From contig PLDK01000049.1 of the NCBI GenBank assembly GCA_003135135.1, positions 79,921-143,920 of the forward strand: 64,000 nt of DNA, given 5' to 3'. This DNA comes from Deltaproteobacteria bacterium. Its GTDB lineage: Bacteria; Desulfobacterota; Binatia; Binatales; Binataceae. The position numbers were made by a program, and so were the translations under genes. Numbering within the stretch: the stretch's first letter is position 1; every line of letters starts with the position of its first letter. This document shows positions 17,024 through 27,323 of the stretch, piece by piece. The notes beneath the pieces were generated by a model, which saw only the letters and a program-made list of their open reading frames with translations, did no database searches and was not told the DNA's origin.

Positions 17024-18979
17024 GTGACGAACGCACTCCTGTCGCGAATCGAGCTCCGCTTCATCGACGCCGCCGGCCACGCGCGCGCGCTCGATCTCGA
17101 TGCACCCTCGGGCGGGCGCGAATCGAGCACCGTCCGCGACGGCCTCGCCATTTCTGCCCGTCTCGAACAGGCATTCGGCGGCGTCATCGTGCGCGCAACC
17201 GTCGCCAATCGAGGCGTCGATCCGGTTCGACTCACGTCTGCGATCTTCGAAGTTTCGACCGGCCTCGCGCCGTCCGCCCCGGCCCGCTTCTTCAAGCATG
17301 GATACCAGTCATGGAGCGCCTCGGGCGGCCACGATATAGGCGCGTCGCAAAAAAACTATCCGCGCGACACCGCCCCTTTCATCATTCGCCTCATGCACCA
17401 GAGTGAACCGACTCGCCCGCCTGAATTCCCCGAAGCGGATACCTCTGAACTTTTCACCATCGTCGAAAGTCGCAGCGCTGGGGAGTGCGTCCTGGCCGGA
17501 TTCATCGGAGCCGCCACTTCGCTTTCGACCCTCACCGTCTCGAGTCCTGAAAAAATAATCGCCCGCGCGATCCTCGACGATGTAACTCTCGCGCCGGGCG
17601 CGCATCGCGAACTCGACCCGCTGTTCATCGCCGCCGCCGATGAGTCCGCGGCGCGGATGGCCGCGCGATGGGCCGACGTTACCGGGCGATGGATGAACGC
17701 GCGGGTCAGCGCGCCGTTTCAGCGCGGATGGTGCTCCTGGTACCACTACTTTGACGCGATCACCGAGGACGCGCTGCGCGCCAACATCAAGTCGCTCGAA
17801 GCGATGCGCTCGGAGTTTCCGCTCGACGTAATTCAACTCGACGACGGCTTTCAGTCTGCGCTCGGCGACTGGGATACCACCAACGCCAAATTTCCGGGTG
17901 GGCTGAGGAAAATCTCCGGCGAAATTCGCGCCGCCGGCTTCAAAGCCGGGCTGTGGACCGCGCCGTTTCTTGCCGCCCGCGACTCGCGCCTGATGATCGA
18001 TCATCCCGACTGGTTCATCATGCACGCCCAGACCGGCGAACCGGTTCGCGCCGGCTACAACGCGAACTGGACGAAGAGCACCGACGCGTTCGCATACGCG
18101 CTCGACGCGAGCAACCCGGCGTTTCTCGCGCATATCCGCCATCTGTTCGCGAAGCTCACCGGCGAGTTCGGTTACTCGTATTTGAAACTCGATTTTCTTT
18201 ACGCCGCCGCTGCACCCGGCCGGCGTCACGATCCAAATCTCACGCGCGGCGAAACTTTGCGCCACGGCCTCGAAGCGATTCGGGCCGGCGCCGGCGACGA
18301 CGCGTTCATCCTCGGATGCGGCTGCCCGATTGGCCAGGCCGTTGGCGTCGTGGACGGGATGCGCATCGGACCGGACGTTTCTCCGTTCTGGGGCTCGACC
18401 GCTTCTGGAGCGGGAGACCCGTCAACGGTCCATGCGCTCGACGCGATCATCGCGCGCAGCTTCATGCATCGGCGGCTATGGCTGAACGACCCGGACTGTT
18501 TGATGCTGCGGGCGCGCGAAACCCGCCTCAATGCCGACGAGCGCGCGGCGCTGGCCGCGACCATCGTCGCCAGCGGCGGGATACTTCTGATCTCCGATGA
18601 CATGAGCATCCTCGACGCCGAAGCGGGGAAATTGTTTCGCGCAGTCGCGCAAATCAGCGCCGAGATCGATTCCAACGCGGCGCGCGAACCGGTACTCGCG
18701 CTCGATCTGATGGCCACCGGCGAGGTCCGCGGCCTGATCGCTGAAACCGCAAGCGGCGGCGGCGCGATAGCCACCGGCGCGGTCGCGATGCTCCTGAATC
18801 GCGGCGATGAGCCGGCACGCGTGCAAATGTCCGATTTAAAGCTGGGCGCCGTCGAAATTGTTGCGCTCGATCTCGCGGGCAGGGAGAAAATTGAAATCTT
18901 CGGTGCTGTCGATCTCCCGCCGCACTCCGCGCGCATCCTGCGCCTCAAGCGCCGGCAAGCGGTCTCACGCCGTTCGTAA
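17024..18979 (+). CDS. Alpha-galactosidase, glycoside hydrolase family 36
   Basis: A 651-residue GH36 enzyme that hydrolyses terminal alpha-galactosides with retention. The N-terminal beta-supersandwich (about 1-220) contains KHGYQSWSASGG. The TIM barrel begins with GWCSWYHYFDAITED. The nucleophile is Asp390 in YLKLDFLY and the acid/base is Asp451 in the RxxxD motif MRIGPD. There is no signal peptide, so the enzyme is probably cytoplasmic and acts on imported oligosaccharides. The GTG start lacks a visible Shine-Dalgarno sequence because a palindromic repeat sits directly upstream. The galactokinase gene converges on its 3' end with a 15-bp overlap, which links the two in galactose use. Confidence 0.92.
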   Translation: MTNALLSRIELRFIDAAGHARALDLDAPSGGRESSTVRDGLAISARLEQAFGGVIVRATVANRGVDPVRLTSAIFEVSTGLAPSAPARFFKHGYQSWSASGGHDIGASQKNYPRDTAPFIIRLMHQSEPTRPPEFPEADTSELFTIVESRSAGECVLAGFIGAATSLSTLTVSSPEKIIARAILDDVTLAPGAHRELDPLFIAAADESAARMAARWADVTGRWMNARVSAPFQRGWCSWYHYFDAITEDALRANIKSLEAMRSEFPLDVIQLDDGFQSALGDWDTTNAKFPGGLRKISGEIRAAGFKAGLWTAPFLAARDSRLMIDHPDWFIMHAQTGEPVRAGYNANWTKSTDAFAYALDASNPAFLAHIRHLFAKLTGEFGYSYLKLDFLYAAAAPGRRHDPNLTRGETLRHGLEAIRAGAGDDAFILGCGCPIGQAVGVVDGMRIGPDVSPFWGSTASGAGDPSTVHALDAIIARSFMHRRLWLNDPDCLMLRARETRLNADERAALAATIVASGGILLISDDMSILDAEAGKLFRAVAQISAEIDSNAAREPVLALDLMATGEVRGLIAETASGGGAIATGAVAMLLNRGDEPARVQMSDLKLGAVEIVALDLAGREKIEIFGAVDLPPHSARILRLKRRQAVSRRS

Positions 18980-20386
18980 ATCGATCACGCTCGCGCCCGC
19001 ACCCGCATGCAACACGGCTCGCCAACTTTCAGGCGCGCCGGGATTAAGCTTCGCGTAATATCCGCGATCGATCGATTCAATCACCGCGTCCGCGCCCGCC
19101 ACGTCGCACAGCGCAACAATCGAACCGCCGAAACCCGCGCCCGTAAGCCGCGCGCCGAACGCGCCGCCGCGCCGTGCGCATTCCACGATGGCGTCGAGGC
19201 GCCGGGTGCTGCATTCGAAGTCATCGGCGAGACTCCGATGCGACGCATTCATCAGCTTTCCCATTTCATCGAGGCGCCCCGCCTCGAGCACGTCCACCGC
19301 ACGAATCACCCGCTCGGTCTCGCTCAAGACATGCCGCGCACGTTTGAGAATTTCCAGCGGGCGGCTCGAATCCAGCGCGATCCGAGTCGCCCCCTGGCCA
19401 AGCAACTCTGCTTCGAGCGCCAACTGCGAGACGCCCAGGATGTTCGCCGCCTGTTTCAGATCCGCGCCGAGCCGCGCGGGCGCGGCTGCCGCGAGTTTCT
19501 CGACGAATTGCGCCGCGTTCCATCCGGGTAATGCGCGAACCACGTCGCCAAGGATCGTCACGCCGTCGAGCTTGAGCGCGCGCCCGAGAATTCGCGCCGC
19601 CAGCGCGCATTCGACGACTCGCCGATTGTACTCCGTGCGCACCATCCCCGACTTGTCCGCTATTTCCCGGCTATCCGCCACGACCAGCGCGGCGTTCGCC
19701 GGCATCTTCACCGCGCGCACGCGGATAGGGTCAAACTCAATAAACAGCGCATGGTCGCGACGGCCGAGAATCGACGCCGCCTGATCCATTCCGCCCGCCC
19801 GCGTCCCGACGTACCATTCGCTGCGCGCAACCATCGTCGCGGTTTCGATTCCGTCGAGTTCGAGTTCGTTGACCGCCATGAATGCCATCGCGGTCGCAAC
19901 CGTGAGCGCGGCGGATGACGACAGCCCCGCGGCCGGCGGCACGCGGCCGTCGACGGCCATCGATGCGCCCCGCAAGTTGTCAACTAAAGTTGCGGGCGGA
20001 TAAAAACGTCCGCGCCGCGCAAAATGATCGATCACTCCCTGGATCGCGGCCTTCACGTAGTTCGCCCAATCGCCAGTTTCGTACGGTGGAATGTGCCGTT
20101 CGATCGCAAAACGGCGCGAGGGCCAGCCGGGGTCGGCGTTAGCCAGTTCGATTTCGGCTGCCGTGATCGCGGCGGCGACGACGATTGTAGATCGATCGAT
20201 CGCAACCGGCAGCACCGGCAGGCCGCTGTAGTCCGTGTGCTCGCCGATTAGATTGACACGGCCTGGCGCGCGGGCCGCAAAGATTCCCGCGTCGCCACCG
20301 TCGCCACCGGCGCGGGCGCGGACTAAAGCGGCGAGCTTGGTAGCCCGCGCCAACTCTCGAGCGTCCCATCCGTCGGGGATACTCAT
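18965..20386 (-). CDS. galK: Galactokinase-family GHMP kinase
   Basis: A 473-residue GHMP kinase. The galactokinase signature GRVNLIGEHTDYSG is near the N-terminus. The ATP-binding motif PPAAGLSSSAALTVA is central, and motif 3 is LTGAGFGGSIVAL. The GEHTDYSG block favours galactokinase over mevalonate or homoserine kinases, though a related sugar-1-kinase (for example for arabinose) cannot be excluded. The protein is longer than typical GalK (about 380). The ATG at 20384-20386 is preferred: GAGGAAG lies 6 nt upstream, and it overlaps the stop of the nucleotidyltransferase gene (ATGA). Confidence 0.88.
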   Translation of the reverse strand: MSIPDGWDARELARATKLAALVRARAGGDGGDAGIFAARAPGRVNLIGEHTDYSGLPVLPVAIDRSTIVVAAAITAAEIELANADPGWPSRRFAIERHIPPYETGDWANYVKAAIQGVIDHFARRGRFYPPATLVDNLRGASMAVDGRVPPAAGLSSSAALTVATAMAFMAVNELELDGIETATMVARSEWYVGTRAGGMDQAASILGRRDHALFIEFDPIRVRAVKMPANAALVVADSREIADKSGMVRTEYNRRVVECALAARILGRALKLDGVTILGDVVRALPGWNAAQFVEKLAAAAPARLGADLKQAANILGVSQLALEAELLGQGATRIALDSSRPLEILKRARHVLSETERVIRAVDVLEAGRLDEMGKLMNASHRSLADDFECSTRRLDAIVECARRGGAFGARLTGAGFGGSIVALCDVAGADAVIESIDRGYYAKLNPGAPESWRAVLHAGAGASVIDLRTA

Positions 20387-21141
20387 CGCCGCTTCCTCTT
20401 TGGCTTGAAGCAAGCGCGCGTCTTCTCGAGATCTTCGGGGGTGCCGACGTCGCTCCAGAATCCACGAATATCAACCGCGCGCACGACGCGGCCGTCGGCG
20501 ATCATTTGCGCGATTGCACCGGGGAGTTCGAGCTCGCCGCGCACCGACGGTTCGAGCCGCGCGAGGTAGTCGAAAATTATCGGGCTGCTCGCGAAAAGTC
20601 CCGCGTTGTTCCATTGGGTCCTGGCGGTTCCGGGCGGCGGTTTTTCGTCAAGGCGCTCGACCATCATGTGCGGGTTCACATAGACGGCGGCGCCACGGAA
20701 CGGATCCTTGACGCGATTCACCGCGAGCATCAGATCGTACTCGTCGATCCGCGCGTGATGGATGAAGCGCGGGTAGTTCGCGCGGTCCATCAGAATGTCG
20801 GCCCATCCGAAGACGAAGCGCGCCACGCCGGCAAGATGCGCCTTCGCCGCAAGCATCGCGCCGCCGGTCCCGTTCAATTCCGGCTGCCTGACGGTTGTGA
20901 TTTTGATTTCCGGATTTTCGCGCTGCCAGGTTTTCGCCCATCCTTCGATTTGCTCGGACAGGTAGCCCACCACGACGATGAAGTGCGTAAGTCCGGCCGC
21001 GGCGAGCGCGCCGGCGATATGCGAAATCAGCGGTGAACCCGCGACCTCGAGCAGTGTTTTCGGAGTCTCGGCGGTCAGAGCGCCCAGGCGTTTGCCGCGC
21101 CCAGCAGCCAGCAGGACCGCCGTAGTAATTTCCGCTGCCAT
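20383..21141 (-). CDS. Sugar-1-phosphate nucleotidyltransferase
   Basis: A 252-residue NTP_transferase with the signature AVLLAAGRGKRLGALTAETPKTLLEVAGSPLISH, in which the GxGxR-type loop and PK hold the nucleotide. The acceptor-side motif is FGWADILMDR, and ELNGTGGAML follows the usual pattern. The catalytic partner region ends in GFWSDVGTPEDLEK. The ATG at 21141 is chosen because the 44 upstream codons lack similarity. The gene is translationally coupled to the galactokinase gene. A natural inference is that it makes a nucleotide sugar from the kinase product, for instance UDP-galactose, but the specificity (UTP or GTP) cannot be read by eye. Confidence 0.88.
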   Translation of the reverse strand: MAAEITTAVLLAAGRGKRLGALTAETPKTLLEVAGSPLISHIAGALAAAGLTHFIVVVGYLSEQIEGWAKTWQRENPEIKITTVRQPELNGTGGAMLAAKAHLAGVARFVFGWADILMDRANYPRFIHHARIDEYDLMLAVNRVKDPFRGAAVYVNPHMMVERLDEKPPPGTARTQWNNAGLFASSPIIFDYLARLEPSVRGELELPGAIAQMIADGRVVRAVDIRGFWSDVGTPEDLEKTRACFKPKRKRR

Positions 21142-21226
21142 GGCGCCCAAGATAGCATCGCGCAGGCTTCGAGGATGCTTGGCTGGCAGTATATAGTTAA
21201 GTAAGAGTTTATCGAGAGCCGCACAA

Positions 21227-22399
21227 ATGTTTGGTGAGATAAGTCCCCGCAAGAAAGCCCCCGCGCCGTTCATTTCGATCGAGGAAGCACTCGATGAAAC
21301 CCGCCGCGGTCACATGATCATCCTGATGGATGACGAACAGCGGGAGAACGAGGGCGATTTGTGCATCGCGGCGGAAAAAGTCACCCCCGAGGCGGTCAAC
21401 TTCATGGCCAGGTTCGGGCGCGGGCTGATCTGCCTGCCCATGTCGGCGGAGCGAATAGACAGACTGGGGCTAAGCATGATGGTTGGCGACAACCAGGCGC
21501 CGCTCGGGACCGCATTCACGACGGCGATCACCGCGCGTCGAGCGTCGGGGTCGGGAATCTCGGCGCAGGATCGCTCGACCACGATTTTGCAGGCGGTGCG
21601 CGAGGACGCCAGCGGCGCCGAGTTCATCACGCCCGGCTACGTCTATCCGCTGCGCGCGCGCGACGGCGGCGTGCTGGTGCGCACGGGGCAGACCGAAGGC
21701 GCGGTTGACCTGGCGCGGCTGGCGGGACTCAAGCCGGCGGGCGTCATCTGCGAGATTCTGAAGGAAGACGGCACGATGGCGCGGCGCGACGACCTGGTCG
21801 AGTTCGCGAAAGTGCACGGGCTCAAGATTGTCACGGTCGCGGACATCATCGAGTACCGGCTGCGCAACGAGACAATGGTCCAGCGGATCGCGGAAGCGAA
21901 GCTGCCGACCGCGTTCGGCGAGTTCCGCGCGATGGTCTATCGCAACCTGATCGATCATACGGAGCACCTGGTGCTGGTGATGGGCAAGGTGGATCCGGCC
22001 AGGCCGATCCTGGTTCGGGCGCATCGCGAGTATCTGCCGGGCGACGTGTTCGGCTACTCCGTTCGCAACACCCGCAACCTGCTGCGCTCCGCGATGGAAC
22101 GAATCTCGGCGGCCGGCGAAGGCGTGCTGTTGTACCTCAAGCGCGAGTCCAACGCGCTGGCGTCGGATTTTGACGGCGGGCGCCCGGCGCGCCGCGCAAC
22201 TACGCGGGTCAACGCGCCCGAGGCTGATTTCCGCGATTACGGAATCGGCGCACAGATTCTGCGCGACGTGGGTGTGCGCAAGATGATTATCATGTCCGAC
22301 GCGACGCCGCGGCTTGCCAATCTGCCGGGCTACGGGTTGGAGGTCGTGGGATCGGTTCCGCTTTCAACCAACGGCAAGCAGAGCACCGCCGCCAAGTAG
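21227..22399 (+). CDS. 3,4-dihydroxy-2-butanone-4-phosphate synthase fused to a degenerate GTP cyclohydrolase II domain
   Basis: A 390-residue RibBA-like protein. Residues ~15-215 form the RibB domain with MDDEQRENEGDL, GLICLPMSAERIDRLGL and VRTGQTEGAVDLARLAGLKP. RibB converts ribulose-5-phosphate to the four-carbon unit of riboflavin. Residues ~228-390 align with GTP cyclohydrolase II, but the zinc site is gone: the expected HSECLTGDVFGSLRCDC reads HREYLPGDVFGYSVRNT (266 onward), and the QEGRGIGL loop is KRESNALASDF. The RYGIGAQIL-type tail remains as RDYGIGAQILRDVGVRK. This is the RibB-X arrangement, so RibA activity must come from elsewhere. In the RibB part, PGY and GQTEG replace the E. 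coli PGH and GHTEA; the metal-ligand His is therefore worth checking. The start is an ATG 85 bp from the divergent gene. Confidence 0.85.
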   Translation: MFGEISPRKKAPAPFISIEEALDETRRGHMIILMDDEQRENEGDLCIAAEKVTPEAVNFMARFGRGLICLPMSAERIDRLGLSMMVGDNQAPLGTAFTTAITARRASGSGISAQDRSTTILQAVREDASGAEFITPGYVYPLRARDGGVLVRTGQTEGAVDLARLAGLKPAGVICEILKEDGTMARRDDLVEFAKVHGLKIVTVADIIEYRLRNETMVQRIAEAKLPTAFGEFRAMVYRNLIDHTEHLVLVMGKVDPARPILVRAHREYLPGDVFGYSVRNTRNLLRSAMERISAAGEGVLLYLKRESNALASDFDGGRPARRATTRVNAPEADFRDYGIGAQILRDVGVRKMIIMSDATPRLANLPGYGLEVVGSVPLSTNGKQSTAAK

Positions 22400-22456
22400 C
22401 GGCAGACTGCGCGGATGGAACCAGAGCTGCGCCGATGACGTTTTAACTACTGACAA

Positions 22457-24280
22457 ATGATCTCGCGCGAATTCGAATTGTTCCCCCACGGTATAAAGGC
22501 TCGTCCCTTGTGGCGGGCCTCGATCGTATCGGCGGCGTTTGCGCTCGCCTGGTTGATTTTTGCGCCGGCGGCGCATGCTAATCCGAAGGCGAATGAACTC
22601 GTAAAGATCACCTCCGCCACGATCGATCCTCCGCTGCGGGCCGGCGGCGCCAGCACGCTCAAAGTTGCCGCGCAGGTGATCGCGGGATGGCATATCAATT
22701 CCGACAAGCCGTTCAGCGAGGATTACATCCCGACCAAGCTCGAGGTCAGCGGGCCGGACAGCGTGACGCCGGGCGCAATCAAGTATCCGCCGGCGCAAAC
22801 GATGACGCTCGAAATCGCGGCCGGCGGCGACAAAATCTCGGTGTTCGGGGGCGACATCAAGTTTGAGGTGCCGCTCAAGGCGGCTGCCAACTTCGCGCCG
22901 AAGCCGGGTGACGCGCTCACGGTTACCATCAACTACCAGGGCTGCAACAACAACGAATGCCTGCGGCCGGCGTCGGTCAGCACAACGGTCGCGCTGGCGG
23001 CTCCGGGCGCGGCGGCGGGAGCGCTGGAGGGGATAGGCACGGGAGGCGCGAAGCGCGGCGGTATCGGCGGCGGCGATGATTCCGGCACCGCGGTCGCGGA
23101 CATCTTCGCCAATCATGGATGGTTCCTCGGCTTCCTCGCGGTATTTCTTGGCGGCCTCGCGTTGAATCTGACGCCGTGCGTCTATCCGCTGATCGGCGTG
23201 ACGATCGCGTATTTCGGCAGCCAGGGCGGCGGCCATCGCCGCGTGATGTTCCTGGCGATATTTTTCGTGCTCGGAATCGCGCTGATGTTTTCGGCGGTGG
23301 GCGTCGCCGTGGCCATGTCGGGCGGATTGTTCGGCGCCGCGATGCGCAATCCGTACGTGCTCATCGCGCTGTCCATGATGCTGTTGACGCTGGCGGCGTC
23401 GTGCTTCGGTTTGTTCGTCTTGCAGCCGCCGAATTGGATGCTGCAGCGCGCGGGCGCGGCCCACCCCGGATACGCGGGCGCGTTGCTGATGGGCTTGGGG
23501 ATGGGCGTGGTCGCGGCGCCATGCATCGGCCCGATCGTCCTGGGCTTGCTGCTGATGGTGGAGAGAAGCGGGAGTGCGCTTTTCGGTTTCGCGCTGTTCT
23601 TCACGCTGGCGCTGGGACTTGGCGTTCCATATATCGGGCTGGCGATGGCGGCCGGGCATATCCGCCGCCTGCCGCGTTCGGGCGAATGGCTTGCGTGGGT
23701 CGAGCATCTTTTCGGCTTCGTGCTGGCCGGCCTCGCGATCTACTTTCTCGACCCGGTCGTACCGAACAACCTGATGACTCGAATCCTGCCGTATTACGCG
23801 GCCGGCGTGGGGATTTATCTGGGTTTCATTTCGCGCGAAGGGAGAAGCTGGCGACCGTTCCTGGTGCTGAGGTCTGTGCTGGGAATAGTCGCGGTGGGAG
23901 CGCTCGCGATCATGCTCTATCCGCGGCAGGGGCCGGAGAAGCTTCGCTTCGAGCCGTTCAATTCCGAGCGGCTCGCGTCGGCGGCCGAAGCGCGCAAGCC
24001 CGTGCTGATCGATTTCAGCGCCGACTGGTGCATCCCATGCCGCGAGATGGAGCATTCGACCTTTGTCGATCCGTCCGTGGTCAGCGAGGCAAAGCGCTTC
24101 GTGCGGATGAAGGCGAATCTGACGGCGCAGGACAAGGCCACCGAAGCGCTGACCAGCAAGTTCGAAATCCAGGGCGTGCCGACGACGATGCTGATCGATT
24201 CGGCAGGCAAGGTTGCGCAGCGCAAAGTCGGTTACATCGGTCCGCAGGAGATGCTGTCCGAGCTGCGCCAGGTCGATTGA
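22457..24280 (+). CDS. dsbD: Thiol:disulfide interchange protein DsbD
   Basis: A 607-residue inner-membrane reductant conveyor. A signal peptide covers residues 1-41 (cleavage near AHA). The periplasmic N-domain carries the redox pair Cys163 and Cys168 in YQGCNNNECL. About eight membrane segments follow (~215-490), with NLTPCVYPLIGV and VVAAPCIGPIVLG holding the membrane cysteines. The C-terminal thioredoxin-like domain has the active-site pair Cys525/Cys528 in DWCIPC. It moves electrons from cytoplasmic thioredoxin to periplasmic substrates such as cytochrome c maturation factors and DsbC. It lies 57 bp after ribB-like on the same strand. Confidence 0.95.
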   Translation: MISREFELFPHGIKARPLWRASIVSAAFALAWLIFAPAAHANPKANELVKITSATIDPPLRAGGASTLKVAAQVIAGWHINSDKPFSEDYIPTKLEVSGPDSVTPGAIKYPPAQTMTLEIAAGGDKISVFGGDIKFEVPLKAAANFAPKPGDALTVTINYQGCNNNECLRPASVSTTVALAAPGAAAGALEGIGTGGAKRGGIGGGDDSGTAVADIFANHGWFLGFLAVFLGGLALNLTPCVYPLIGVTIAYFGSQGGGHRRVMFLAIFFVLGIALMFSAVGVAVAMSGGLFGAAMRNPYVLIALSMMLLTLAASCFGLFVLQPPNWMLQRAGAAHPGYAGALLMGLGMGVVAAPCIGPIVLGLLLMVERSGSALFGFALFFTLALGLGVPYIGLAMAAGHIRRLPRSGEWLAWVEHLFGFVLAGLAIYFLDPVVPNNLMTRILPYYAAGVGIYLGFISREGRSWRPFLVLRSVLGIVAVGALAIMLYPRQGPEKLRFEPFNSERLASAAEARKPVLIDFSADWCIPCREMEHSTFVDPSVVSEAKRFVRMKANLTAQDKATEALTSKFEIQGVPTTMLIDSAGKVAQRKVGYIGPQEMLSELRQVD

Positions 24281-27002
<2,722 letters not shown>

Positions 27003-27039
27003 CGAACCGCAACTATGATGCGCGGGCCGGACGCGTCGC

Positions 27040-27279
27040 ATGGCATCGAGGGAGTCTTTGCACGAAGAAATCCGCATCATGGCGACGAATTGCGCCGTGT
27101 GCGAGCGTGACGCGCGTGACGCGGAGCAAAACCTGGGCGTGGCGCTGGACCTCGACGGCATCGCGCACCCGGAGGACGCCTTCGCGTACGATCTGATGCC
27201 GCATCGCCGCGAATTCCATCGCGACAAGTTGCTGCAGAAAATCCAGCAGTGGGCGTCGCTTCGCCAGCAATGTTGCTAA
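27040..27279 (+). CDS. Small hypothetical protein between gyrB and gyrA
   Basis: A 79-residue open frame, or 66 residues from the internal ATG at 27079. It contains CAVCERDARDAEQN, an acidic centre, and a C-terminus ending QQCC, so four cysteines in total. It has no membrane segment and no recognised family. The gyrB-gyrA gap of about 320 bp is unusually large for such a pair and is nearly filled by this frame. No convincing ribosome-binding site was found for 27040; a weak GAAGAAA precedes 27079. Confidence 0.35.
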   Translation: MASRESLHEEIRIMATNCAVCERDARDAEQNLGVALDLDGIAHPEDAFAYDLMPHRREFHRDKLLQKIQQWASLRQQCC

Positions 27280-27323
27280 TCCAAATCTCAAATGAACGAA
27301 TGCTCGCGGGAGCCTCAAGTTAA

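Noticed and set aside
21142..21226. Possible FMN riboswitch upstream of the riboflavin gene
   Set aside because: The 85-bp gap is too short and lacks the conserved stems of the RFN element.
22364..24055. 563-codon minus-strand frame across ribB-like and dsbD
   Set aside because: Both covered genes are clear members of known families; the antisense frame has biased composition and no motif.
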